64,000 nt of DNA from positions 1,922,001-1,986,000 of the forward strand of contig AP026544.2 of assembly GCA_026075535.2 (NCBI GenBank). Reading direction: 5' to 3'. Under the pieces are notes generated by a model. The model was given only the letters and a program-made list of their open reading frames with translations. It made no database searches and was not told where the DNA came from. Position numbers and translations under genes: made by a program. Position 1 is the first letter of the stretch; every line of letters starts with the position of its first letter. Source of the stretch: Tricholoma matsutake (taxonomy: Eukaryota; Basidiomycota; Agaricomycetes; Agaricales; Tricholomataceae). This document shows positions 11,621 to 23,199 of the stretch, piece by piece.

Positions 11621-12050
11621 GTGAGGTCAAATAGATCGGTACCAGAATGTGAGCACCGCCCATGTCGAGATAGCCATTGAATACTAGTGCAGCATTATTA
11701 GTCATGTACCATTCAGGTAGGATAGGCATACCTTTCACCCCTCAAAACCCTTCTCTTTCGAGCCACATTTCTGAGTTATAAACTGACAAATATGCTTTGG
11801 GGTCTCATGGTTTACAATTTTCGGAAGCCACTTCAAATTTTGGTGGAGGTGGTATGCAATGTATGCCTTGATGATCCTATGCAACACAGCATCAATTCCA
11901 TTTCAGGATATTATGCAGGCTGATGCACTCACCAGATGTGCCCACCTCATGTACCATCAGTTATGTTCGCGTGTGTTATCTCAGCAGCATGTCGAGCAGC
12001 AGAGTCTGATGTGTCATCCTCTGGAAAATCCTCAAGAGACTCTGTTAATA
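11621..12050. other. Probable 5' remains of the recombinase gene
   Basis: No clear frame. Position suggests it is the degraded upstream part of the tyrosine recombinase pseudogene. Confidence 0.3.
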
Positions 12051-12323
12051 GTAGCAGTCAAAGTAGGGCGATTATTGCATGATTAACAGTGCGATTATTG
12101 GACAATTATGAATTAAAAATCATGTCAATAATCCGAGTCACTTTGACCATGACAATTATCAAGGGCGGGATTATGGGACATGATTATTTTGACAGATCTA
12201 TGATCTTCTGCAAATCTTCTGCATGATGTAAGCAAAAATGTAAGCACATCAATAATCGTGATTATCCATGTCCCAAAAATTGTGGACATAATCCATGGAT
12301 AATCACCCTACTTTGACCACTAC
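12051..12323. mobile_element. MITE, 273 bp
   Basis: Terminal inverted repeats GTAGCAGTCAAAGTAGGGCG (left) and GTAGTGGTCAAAGTAGGGTG (reverse complement of right). It is flanked by a direct TAATA at 12046-12050 and 12324-12328. The interior is AT-rich with multiple GATTATT/AATAATC blocks. No coding potential; the superfamily is unknown. Confidence 0.75.
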
Positions 12324-12990
12324 TAATAACACGTTGATGTGGTCTGAGAGAGTTTTCCTCTTCAAGATATATCTTCACAGCTTCCTCGCCAACCTTTCAT
12401 AGCACATTCAGCAGGGAATATCTGTTCCATAAACATTATGCACACCTCGTCATCCAGGGTTTCAATGGCCATGCAAAGTGTTCAGTTTCTAGGTACCACA
12501 TCGTCAACAACAGAGCTTGAGGAGGTGATGATCAATCACTGAGACATCACTTGACAAAAGCTTGGCACACACACACAGAAAAAATGAGGATGGGCATGAG
12601 ATTGAGCAGGGTACTTAAACTAAGCAGTGGATACATGAATACAGCTTGACTGCAAAACAAAGTAGAGAGTCCTCCAATTGGCAATTGGATGAGAGGTCGA
12701 AAATGGTCCCTGAGGTTGAAATGGAAGGTTTCAGGACCATGTGCTTGGGCGAACTAGAAAATGGTTGAGCGAGACTGTTGAGATATCTGCTGAGAGGAGG
12801 GGGGCAGAACAGTTGAGAGGGAAGATCTATTCTAAATTATCTGCATATTGTTGAACGATGACATGGAAAAGAGTACGACAGCTGGCAGTCAGCATGATGT
12901 ATATATAAGAGGCAACCATGACATCCATCAGATATTTACACAAGCATGCACAGAACTGAACCAAGCTGGTGGAAACAAGGGGCCTTCCAA
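12324..12990. other. No gene seen
   Basis: AT-moderate sequence without a supported reading frame; possibly further decayed recombinase DNA. Confidence 0.35.
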
Positions 12991-12997
12991 ATGTGGT

Positions 12998-13124
12998 GGC
13001 GTGTCCCAATGCACATCAATAGCTTATTTCGTCCTGGGACACGATCTTCATAGGGCTGCCAGCAAAAAAGAGCGTGTCCCAGGCAGAACTAAAGTCGACA
13101 GTTACTGCTGGGACACGCCGGATG
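12998..13124. repeat. Cluster of inverted GTGTCCCA motifs
   Basis: GGCGTGTCCCA near the left end and TGGGACACGCC near the right end form an inverted pair about 127 bp apart. Two more copies lie in between (CCTGGGACACG near 13038 and GCGTGTCCCAGG near 13073). Probably a very short MITE; no target duplication was seen. Confidence 0.4.
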
Positions 13125-13204
13125 TTGCCATAGATGGGATTCGGCTAACAAGTGCTAGTGTGTGTGGACGATCAAATCGTCGCTACTATCACGTGTACTG
13201 GGTT

Positions 13205-13228
13205 GCAAAATGACAGGGAGTTGCAAAA
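13205..13228. repeat. GGGAGTTGCAAAA repeat (possible pogo-type terminus)
   Basis: CAGGGAGTTGCAAAA here recurs in inverse orientation near 27320-27334, and as a variant near 27497-27511 and 28925. The 13205 and 27334 copies face each other around the KDZ element and pogo fragment, so they may be ends of an older element into which KDZ inserted. This is an inference from position. Confidence 0.35.
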
Positions 13229-13740
13229 TGCAATTTTTTAAGAGATCGAGGCACCTCTGCACCTGATCATCCCGTGAACCAGATACCTTCATGGTAATCA
13301 TCTTGGGATCTTAAGCCACTTGAGAATAGAACGTACCATTGTCTCGCGATTGCTTGATCATTGAGCAGAGATTTGTAAATTCTAGGAAGACTGTCCTCGG
13401 TTTTAATCTCTAGCTCACTTTTTGGCTCAAGCTGTTGTATACATAAGGAATACACTATAACAAAAGGCTATGCAAAATCTCCAGATGCCTCGTGCAGCTG
13501 GAACAAGTGTCGAAGGTTAACATTGGTTTTGCATGACATTCTGTGATTCCACTTTGATCGGAATTCCAAGTCCACTTCTCTGCCCTGAAGTGAACGCGTC
13601 GCGACACGTTCTGTTGATTCGTGGCCTTTCTCTATGGCCAGTGGTGTATGTCCAAATGGCAACCCCTCAGTGCCAGAGTCACTGGACTCATTGAGGAGGC
13701 CTGCAACACCCTTCATTCTCAGGAAAAGCACATAGAGCAG

Positions 13741-13890
13741 CTACACTGTACCGAGTAATACGGTATATAGAACATATACATTGTACCGAATGATACGGGT
13801 TCATGGGGCCCGTAGAACACTCTCATAATAAGTATAATATGTACTACTATCAAATAGATACAGTGTTAGTATTCTGGCTTGTTATTTACT
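13741..13890 (+). repeat. KDZ left terminal inverted repeat
   Basis: CTACACTGTACCGAGTAATA onward to TTGTTATTTACT. It matches the reverse complement of 26597-26747 with a few transitions. Confidence 0.9.
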
Positions 13891-14477
13891 TCAGAGAATG
13901 TTAATAGCCAGACCAGTCACCTATGAGATAGTGTTGGACATGATATACGGCAACAACATCGGCACCGGCAATGGAACCGGCAATGGAACCAGCAATGGTA
14001 GCGGCATAAAAGTATGGCATCGGCATCAGACACCACATAGTATGGGTGAAGGAGTTTCATGATGGTGAAGGCATCATAAATTCCTCATGTAGCAATAATT
14101 GATTTATTGTGGTATGCAGACCTATGCATGGCACCGGCACCGGGATCACAATCACGCTGAAAATGTTCAGTGTACCAAAAGCACCAACAATTATTACTAC
14201 ATGTTTATGTATACAATGCAAAAGGAAGTGAGCATCATGTGTCCTCTGTAGTGTCCATATCATCATCAGAGCCCGACAACCAACTGCCATCAACATAACT
14301 AAAGTCTGCATGAGTATAGATGGGCACTGGCAGCATGATGTGGGTTGGAGAGGGATGCTCTATCTGGGAGGTGCTTGGGGATTCATCACTAAAACTGCGT
14401 TCTGAGTCAGAATTTGCACTCGCATCATCGGCATCAGCATCGGATTCACCCAGAGATCCAGCAGAATCTGCCTCTGA
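13891..14477. other. Subterminal KDZ DNA
   Basis: No gene. Contains GGCACCGGCAATGGAACC-type hexamer repeats near 13950-14010. Confidence 0.5.
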
Positions 14478-16199
14478 TTATGAGAAAAAAACCTCTGCCG
14501 CATCAGACACGGTGGCAAAGGCTGAAGGGGGATTAGAATGTCTAGATGAAGAGGTAGTAGAGTTGTCAAAGTAGATGACAGCAGCATCAAAGCCAGTTAG
14601 GGAACCCATACCAGTGAGGACAGGGTCGGCATCAGCAGTAGAACCCGTATGGGCGGATGATGAATCACAATCAAATGCCATGGCTGCCTCAAAGGCAGTA
14701 TGACCAGCATTAGCAACATCATCTTGACCTAGCCCCTGCATGAGTGCATTGCCATGCAAACCGGCAGTGGGGAGAGGATCGGCATCGGTAGTAGAACCAG
14801 CACTGGCGGATGATGAATCAAAATCAAATGCCATTGCCACCTCAAAGACAGTATGCAGATCAGCGTCATTCGCTACATCATGGGGAATGGGGACAGAATC
14901 AGAAACAGGAACGGGGGCGGCATTGGGGGCAGCCACAGCGGGGACAGGAAGAAAGGGAGCGGTTCCAGCATTGGATACATTGGAATCAGATTCTGGAAAA
15001 TAGAGCCCTGCATCATGAGCAGTTACCATGGGTGGTTGACTGTAGGAAGAAACTGTTGGGAGACTTGGGGTTTCTGACCACTCCTTGTTTGGTGGTGGGC
15101 CATTGGGTAGAGACGCTATGTACCCAGAATGCTGTGCCTTTCCCTTGCCCTTCTTCTGATTGATTGCTAACACCTCATTCTCTGTAATATCCACACCCCA
15201 GGTCCACTTGTAGGAGGTGGGGGGAAGGGCCTTCAGGTGCTCAAGTTCAGCCTGTGCATGTGCAGATACCCATTCCATTTCCGATTGCCTTACCTGTCTC
15301 CCAGCAGGTCCACGAATGTTTTTCGATGCCGATGACATTGCCGGTGCCGTTGCCATTGCCGTAGCTGGTCCCAGTGCCGGTGCCGGTGTTAACTTACTTG
15401 GTTCGGACTGAATCTCCTTGAGCAGGGCAAGCTCATGGAGATGATGAAATCCTGCCACTTTCCTCAAATTCGCATTCATTTCAGCATCTGCTGCTGATTC
15501 ACAGGCACTTAGGAAGCCGTGCGTCATGCCTGCTTCATCAAACATATCGTGTATGAGAGCATGCAGGTCAATGCATGATTGGCAATCAACTTGGCCGCTG
15601 GGAGCATCCTGCCCTGACTGGCTATCGATGGGTGTTGAGACTGCCACAGGGGTAGAGACCCATTGCTGATAGTGATCAAGGCATTTGTCCAGGGTGTCGA
15701 TGCCAAATATTCTGGTGGGTGCCGGTTCTGCCTTGTGATGCCACCAATCACATGCATATGACTCCACAAGACGACTAGGACTGTCGCTGGCAACACCATC
15801 ATCCAACAAGGCCAAGAGAGATGGATGGAATCCCAGGGGTAGGTGGTCCAAATTCACATTGGCAAGACTGTTGGCCAAGGACCGAAGAAGGATCGGCACA
15901 TCTATCATAAGGCCGATCGAGGTGCCGATGCCAATCCAAGACATAACACACATCTGTCATACATCTCAGTGATGTATATTTACTTAATTTAGGAAAGATC
16001 TTCAACTTACAACCTCGGCATAGAGAATTCTTTGCATCCAACTTTGTTTTACAAAGTTTGGCTGGTCTACCTCTAACAAAACCCAGCGGAATCGGGACTC
16101 CACATACCAAATGATCTCTTGTGCATGCCTTTGGAGTTGCACTTTTGGGCCCGATTGCAAAGAAAAAGGGTTGTAGACTGAGAGACTTTTGTTTGACAT
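14478..16199 (-). CDS. KDZ-borne protein of unknown function
   Basis: Read right to left from an ATG at 16199 (MSNKSLSVYNPFSLQSGPK, VQLQRHAQEIIWYVESRFRW). An apparent intron lies near 16015-15960, followed by a 491-codon frame ending TAA at 14478. Visible parts are a His/Trp-containing N-terminus (ESYACDWWHHKAEPAPTRIF), a helical middle (VRQSEMEWVSAHAQAELEHL, TSYKWTWGVDITENEVLA) and a long Ala/Asp/Ser-rich tail (ANAGHTAFEAAMAFDCDSSS) whose partial repeats come from GGCATC-type DNA repeats. I do not recognise a domain. It lies just downstream of the transposase on the same strand and inside the same TIRs, so it travels with the element. Confidence 0.5.
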
Positions 16200-16264
16200 G
16201 GTTTTACCGATTGTGGTTGGTTATCAAGATAATCATATTTACATCAAGGTTACATAATCATTGG

Positions 16265-19200
16265 TCACAAAGGGGAGATATAATCAGCATTTGTTGATCT
16301 AAATGCTTTGTCAGCCCTCAAAGCTAATTCATACCATGAAGCACGTTGACGATTAGCATAAGCAAGCGGACCAGGACAGGTATTGTTGGACTCTGAGGCT
16401 GACTGTCACCGTTGGCTGTGATGGATGAAATACTGCACAGTCCACTGCATTTCATATGTGATGAGTAGAAACTCCTCCCTCCACCAATTTCTCTGAGCCC
16501 ATGAACGAAGCCAATGTATGCATCTGACTATGAAAAATCTGAGCACAACAAATAGAGATGACCACCCAAAAAAATTTACATTCCCAGAATCAACCGAGGT
16601 TGGCATTGGAAGTGGGTATGGCTGCAGCCCCGCTCCCACCATTGGCACCGACGCCACCGTTAGCTAAGACACCAGTACGAAAGGAATTATGCCAAATCCA
16701 GGACAGACAAACAGAGGTGGAGCCAGCTACATTTGGATTCAAAATAGCTGTGCTGGCGTTGAGGTCATCCTTGGTTAACCACTGAAACATACTCAATGTG
16801 TCAGCATCACAATACAGTGCCAGCAATCGGCTACAGCAATGGTTATACATCTGAGCATGCAAGCTAATTTTGTTAACCAACTCGTGGACAACAGCTCGTG
16901 ACCAGGTGCGAACTCCCTTTCGCGGCGCCGCTCGCATGATGTGTGAATATTGAAATGATTTTTCAGCGATGAGCTCCTGCAGCTGATGCAGCAGTCAGCT
17001 TACCTGGCACTTCTGGAGCTTAATCTCTACCTTGGCCAGGTGGCCATGACGAGGGCGGGTTACTTGTTGCTCCTCCACTGAAATAGTAGATGTTGCAGGA
17101 AGGTTTGATGGGCCAGCTGCCGATGCCATTGCTGGTGCCAATGCCTCATCATTGTCAAGTTCACCTGGAGTATCAAATTCTCCTTTGTTATCATGGTTGA
17201 TCCACGAGGAAGCAATGTCATGATCGGCTATGTTGGCAGCATTTTGTAACTGGGTTAAGGCTACCATGTGGGATGTCAGAGCTTCTCTTTCCCATTCAAC
17301 AGCTTGTGTGTTGGAAATGTGAGGTGATTTACCCAGTCGACGGACTTTGTCTCACAATTCAATTCTGGTGATGATAAATGATTGGTTGTCATCTGGGGTA
17401 GGCAGTGGAACTCACTGCATTTGCTGAAAAAGAATAGCGAAATCAATCCACTCCTCAACCGCAGATTGAACCAGTGCCATTCCCGAAGAAGAGGCCATGC
17501 CCGAGGCCAATCCTAATCCTGCTGCCACGTCTGATATCTGTGTGGCATACATGTCCATTACCTTGATATCTGTAAGTCTTCTGGTTTCTGCTGAGATGAC
17601 TTCATCCTCCCATTGTTCGATTGGTTGCTGGCCAAATGCTGCCATTAGTTCAGTGTGGTATAGGCCAAGTTGTGTGGAGTTCTCAAGTGCTTCCTGAGCT
17701 TTTGCACATAGTGTGACCATCATACCGAGCATTTTCTTGTGATTTGAATCTGTAGCATGATCATCAAGCATTTCTGCCTGATGTGGCAAGGTTGCTGTTC
17801 TGACTGTTGGGGAGATGGAATTCAGTGATGCCCACAGAGACTCAAGTATTTCTCCTGCTACGATGCCGGACCCTGGGATGAAAGACAGAGCATAGCAAAA
17901 AAAGCATCCATCTTTGTGGCCATGAACATGTAAAAGCCCAATTGTCAAGCCGGCCGGAAGATGGGCACCAATACGTTCCCGAAGGTAGATAATGTACTGG
18001 CAGACAATGTCATAAATGAGCATGACTCCCTGTTGAGGGTCAACTCTAGTGATCTTCAGCGCTTGAAGAAAAGCAAAGTCAATATTCTTCTGCTGTTCTC
18101 CATGAAACAGGTCTACCAATGCATTGGGAACATAACATCCATGCCGTGCACATGCAATGGCTGCGCATCCAGTCCTGTCACATGCCTTAGATGCCAGAAA
18201 AGCATTCACAATGGCTAGGAATTTATTTTTGCAAGGGGCTTTCTGAAAGACCAGATAGAAATCAGATCGGCATCAGGGCAGGCAGCGGGAATGGCAATGG
18301 CAACGGCTGCCATCAAGGGAAGGTACCTACCATTAATCGTTCTATGGCAGCTTGGAGAAAGCGATGATATTCAGCCTGATTTGGGGCCATCCCACCTCCA
18401 TCCCATAGTCATATGTCAGTTTCTGAGCTTTTCTGCCAGACGTGATCGGCTTTGAAATTGCCATCGGCCACGAATATGCGTTTGAAAACAAATCTGAATG
18501 GAAATGTGTCATTATCCACACCACTGCAGAGACATTCTGTCACCCACCGGTTCACATCGTCCTTCCAATTTTCTGGTATGTTTATGCCTACTTGAGGACA
18601 TGCTGGGCAGAAATTAGCAAGTGTTCCTGCTTCAGGATTCAAAGGATCTTTTTGATTGTGTCCATACCCTGCCCACTTCAATCTTTTCATCCAACGCCAT
18701 AAGCGGGACATGCGCCGAAGCTCATGGTAGAGATTGACCACTTTGGCAGGCCTCATTGGTGATGTTACACACCGAATCAGCTGGTAAAACTGATAGGCTG
18801 AGGCCTTTAATTCTAGATTACAGAGCCAAAAATAGTCTAGGACCTGCACAGTGAACAGAGTCTGTATGTTGGTGAAGCTTGTTGGTAGTAAGTTGCTGGT
18901 TACCAGGTTCAAGGGAATTCGGTGTTCCCCCTGACACTGGCAGGTAACCATTGCCATGTGATGTATTCCATTTGTATGGACCACATGAATATAACTGTTG
19001 TTCAAGGCATTGGCAGTGGGAATGGCATTGGCAGTCAGATTTATGGTAGGCAAATACAGCTGAAAGCCATGGACGTCTTCATTGGCTTGTTGAACTTCAG
19101 ATTCATCATTGCCATCAAAGAAGTCTTCATAACCATGCTCAGCGTGAACATTACTGACCCCAAAGGGAATCAAGGTGATCCAAAAAGGCTGAGTCAGCAG

Positions 19201-20052
19201 CAGTTTCATCATCCAAAAAGGCAGAGTCGGCGGCAGTTTCACTTTCCCACTCATGATATGGCTCCGATGCTGAGTGAGGTGAAGTTGGCCATTGCCGCTG
19301 CCGCTGCCAATTGTTGGCCTGAGCACTTTCTGACTCTTGCTCTGCTTGATCCTTCATGTATTCAAATGACTCCAGATACTGCACTTGAAAGTCCAGGGCT
19401 TGACAAATGGGATGATCAGTGTTGTGCTGGACTAAAATGTATGTGCTGACCTCCCATAGTTCCGCCCGGTGGAAGTGCATGCCAGTCCAGCATTCAATGC
19501 AATGGAAAGGATTTTGCCTGTGAGTTACGTGCATGCATGAGTGGCAAAGCATGGTTCCCAGTGAACAATCGACACATTGCCAAATTGCCCATTTATTGAA
19601 TGCGCAGTAGTTGCAAACTTGTTTGTCAACCAACCATGCCTGCCGAGTGAGGGATGCTGGCAGCAATTCATCTATTCATCCCACAAACTCCAGTATATAG
19701 TCTTGCTGTCTCTATTATGTTTTAATGAGCGTTGTTCTGTAAGCAATCAGTGTCAGAAACTAACCTTGCTGATGCGGGGCCGGGTCGGCTTGGCAGCCAC
19801 CTGCGGTTCTTCCATGTCCCATTCTGGAACACCACTGGGATAATCCTGTATAACAGAAATAGATTGAACCTGTTCCTGTTCCTTTACGTCCCTCAGCGGG
19901 ACCATGACTTGCTGTCTTTTTGGACCAGCTTTCGTCATGACCTCAACTTCTACATGTGTAACAGTATCCACTGTAGCATTGTCGTTCTCCCACAGGGAGG
20001 CATTCTTCTTTGATCTTCTCTTGCACTTGACAGGAACATATTCTAGGTCCAT
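16265..20052 (-). pseudogene. KDZ transposase (CxC2-type), with in-frame TGAs
   Basis: From ATG 20052 read right to left. An N-terminal exon ends near 19763. A cysteine cluster follows (VCNYCAFNKWAIWQCVDCSL, MLCHSCMHVTHRQNPFHCIE), the CxC2 zinc region. Then LKASAYQFYQLIRCVTSPMR, LANFCPACPQVGIN and the RNase H-like core: Asp in FVADGNFKADHVW (about 18460), Asp in MLIYDIVCQYI (about 18000), and Glu in SGIVAGEILESLW (about 17840). A coiled C-terminal part ends in LTKDDLNASTAILNPNVAGS and TYEMQWTVQYFIHHSQR. A GT-AG intron lies at 18330-18243. In-frame TGA stands at FVG/IDELL (about 19680), before LWDGGGMAP (about 18417) and after HHSQR (about 16406), with open frame on both sides each time. A frame change near 19150-19330 may be an intron or an indel. 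The assignment is strong; the copy is probably inactive. Confidence 0.85.
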
Positions 20053-20603
20053 GGTGATTGGAGGTGAACCGGACCGATGACCTTATTGTACTATCAGCCT
20101 CATGTTACTATCAACCTCATGTGATCCTCATGTTATCCTTGTGTGATCCCCTTGTGCCAATGAAATATTTTATGTCAATCAGAAGAACAATTCTTCCTTT
20201 ACAATAATTCCCTCCAATGCTGCCTGGGCCATCAGAGAATCTGCGGTTGAGAGGGAGGCAGATATACAGATGAAGAGCAGAGGATCATAGAGCCATATAA
20301 AGTTTCTTTCCAATTGCAGCAATCGAAAGCCAGCCGATTGCAAATACTCAAGACTGACATCCTCCCAGCAATGTTCAACTATTGGGCAGCAATTGACAAG
20401 GCCCCTGTGGATCAGGAGGAGAGTCACCTTCATGCCATGGTAAACTCACAAGGATGTGAAGGTTGTACTACTGATCACATCACCAGGAACTAACAACCTG
20501 GCTTTCCAACAACTGGTGAATGACTCAAGGACTCTCATGGAAATCGAACGACTTCAAAGTCAAGCGGTCAGAAGTCATTTGGAGCTTGTACCATGACTGA
20601 GTT
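20053..20603. other. Divergent intergenic region in KDZ element
   Basis: Lies between the transposase start and the + strand gene at 20604. It should hold both promoters and may include an upstream exon of the + gene (open frame near 20490-20590, QLVNDSRTLMEIERLQSQAV). Confidence 0.45.
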
Positions 20604-23139
20604 ATGCAAGAGATCGTGAACATGTTACATGTTGAGGATGCCACCATGAGTACACCAGGATGGTTCCAAATGCGAATGCTGGCTATCAAGAATGTTTACG
20701 ACCAGATGACTACAGAGGAGAAGTTAGGCGTGCATGACGAGCAGGATAAGATAATGCGTCAAGGATATCCTGAAGAGACGAAGCAAAGGTGAGTAGTTCC
20801 CGATGCTGATGCCGCTCCTGATACCGATGCCAGACTTTACAGTCTCGCAGCAAAATACCTGCTTAAGCGTGTGCAGGAGAATGCTTGACAACAGTGGCTA
20901 GAAATGGGGGCATTGTCGGTAACCATGACAGCCTATGTCCACCCTAAGGGTTTGCTGGTCATTGACACGTGAGTCCCTGAAGTTATGATGGCCAATGCCA
21001 ATGCCAATGCCAATGCCATTTGCAGTCATGACCATATGGCCAATCTGATAGCCACCCCTACATGATCATTTCTAGACATGTATTCCAGTGCAGTAACTGA
21101 ACTGAAGCGAAACTTCATGACTTATGTGAAGGCTTTACTCACACTGGAAATTACATCAACGGCAACGGCAATACAACACAAAGAAAAGCTAAGCAGATTA
21201 CCAAAGACTAATGATGGCTTCCCGATCCTTCTGACACCATGGAATGCCTCACCGTATACCAAAAAGGAGTTGGAAGTAATGTTTACCTTATATGTTGGGC
21301 AGCATTACGGTACGTCAAGCTCCTAGTCCAGAAACAATTACTTATATCCATGCAGTACTAGCCAATAATGGTCATAATCGCCGTATCCCATTCAAAGCAA
21401 TTGCCGATCACACTTCTTCTTTCATTAGTCCTGAATATCTCCCAGCCCGGTTCAAATTCACAGGCCCAAGGAACATGCAGAAGAGTACCATGGAAGACTT
21501 CTTTGACCACATTTTGCAGTGGCAAATGGCACAAGGGCCAGAAAGAGCCTTCAGGTTCAAGGGAATCAAAGCGGATAATGGGACTGTGGCTCCCACACAC
21601 TATCTGGGTGATTTGAATCCCCCTCCACCTTCCCGACATAAACCAAAATGCAGTAGTCAAAGGAATGCCAATGCCATGCCCAATGCTGAATCAGTGACCG
21701 GCACTGGTCACCATCTCACTGCTGAGTCCAATGCTGATCCCCAAGCCCATGTGAAATTGAGAAAACGCAAAGGGAAATCTAAGGGAAAGCAACCCCATCG
21801 ACAATCAACCACAGCACAGCCATCCAATTCTGAACCCGATGCTGCTGCTGATCATGGCCCTATGACCAGCCACCAACCTGATGCCGATGCCCAAAGCTGC
21901 GATCGCAATACAGCAAGACAGTCATCCTATGTGCAAGTCAATCAGGCTACAATGGATATGCTCTACACAGCTGGTGTCACTCGTCCCCAGCCGATTAATG
22001 GTCCCAGTGATGGTGAACCAGAGTATCTCATTCCTCATCAGATTTACATGAGGTACATGTACATCACACAACCATCAGTTCTGAATGACACTGTGAACAA
22101 ACTCCCATGCCCGATTGATCCATCTCTGTTAGAAGAAAACACCACTTCACCTCAAGAGCAAGTACTGCATCCTAAACCTCAATGACTTGTTGGAGGAAAG
22201 CGGACCGAACATCCTATTGCAAGGGCAAGGGCAAGAGCACTCATTGCTTTAGGTATGCCATCAGCAACAGCCACAGTACAAGCAGCCAAAGTTACATCGG
22301 CAACGGCCCAAGTAGCACCGGCAATGGCCCACGTAGCAATGGCAATGGCCCACGTAGCAATGGCAATGGCCCATGTAGCAATGGCAATGGCCCACGTAGC
22401 AATGGCAATGGCCCACGTAGCAACGGCAATGGCCCACGTAGCAATGGCAATGGCCCACGTAGCAATGGCAATGGCCCACGTAGCAACGGCAATGGCCCAA
22501 GTAGGAACGGCCACAGCATGGGCAGCAATGGCCACAGTCGACCCCACCATGGCCCAGAACACATTGCAACAGATGACATCACCATCATCTCAATCGGCAA
22601 CAGCCCAAGTAGTGTCGGCCCAAGTAGCACCGGCAACAGCCCATGTAGCAGTGGCAATGGCCCAAGTAGGAACAGCCACAGCACAGGCGGCAACAGCCCA
22701 AGTAGTGTCAGCCCAAGTAGCACCAGCAACAGCCCATGTAGCACCAGCAATGGCCCACATAGCAATGGCAACGGCCCAAGTAGGAACGACCACAGTCGAC
22801 CCCACCATAGCGGCCACAGTGACATCAGCAATGGCCCAAGTAGTGTCAGCCCAAGTAGCACTGGCAATGGCCCATGTAGTAATGGCAACAGCCCAAGTAG
22901 GAATGGCCACAGCATGGGCAGCAACGGCCACAGTCAACCCCACCATGGCCCAGAACACATTGCAACAGATGACACCACCATCATCTCAAAGCACTGAGCT
23001 TCCTCAAATTCCATCGGCATCGGCACTTGCTCGATGGACCCAAAAGACAGCTGATGACCTTGCACAGGAGGAAGCCATCTCAACCCAGACTGTTGGGAGA
23101 AAACCAAGAAATAAAAGAGTCAAATTTGTAGACCAATAG
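20604..23139 (+). pseudogene. KDZ-borne protein with Ala-Met-Ala-His repeat tail
   Basis: Multi-exon on +. The first visible exon (MQEIVNMLHVEDATMSTPGW) ends near 20789 at GTGAGT; an exon at about 20848-20970 encodes YLLKRVQENA, an in-frame TGA, then QQWLEMGALSVTM; later come an exon from about 21078 (MYSSAVTELKRNFMTYVKAL, YTKKELEVMFTLYVGQHY) and a long exon from about 21310 (FISPEYLPARFKFTGPRNMQ, EDFFDHILQWQMAQGPERAF). A TGA at 22183-22185 follows PKPQ, and the same frame runs on through a 7-residue repeat (AMAHVAM) to a basic end PRNKRVKFVDQ and TAG at 23139. I recognise this as a hypothetical protein that accompanies KDZ elements in agaricomycetes (recollection). The function is unknown. 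A small frame change lies near 21310. Confidence 0.55.
22312..22980 (+). repeat. 21 bp minisatellite within coding sequence
   Basis: Unit CCCACGTAGCAATGGCAATGG (21 bp; all within 22312-22510, about nine units). More diverged CCAAGTAG/GGCAAC blocks continue to 22980. Because 21 is a multiple of 3, all frames remain open and encode 7-residue repeats. The longer block 22505-22565 recurs at 22895-22955. Confidence 0.85.
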
Positions 23140-23199
23140 ATTTCTATCAATTATATACATATGAAAGTCTAATATTTTTTACATGTGTAAAGAAAATGT

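Noticed and set aside
8797..13200. TET/JBP oxygenase near the KDZ element
   Set aside because: Such genes are known to associate with fungal KDZ elements, but the frames here match a tyrosine recombinase and I found no oxygenase His/Asp motif.
14740..15411. + strand frames opposite the KDZ-borne gene at 14.5-16.2 kb
   Set aside because: They arise from GC-rich hexamer repeats and mirror the - strand frame; no start or intron support.
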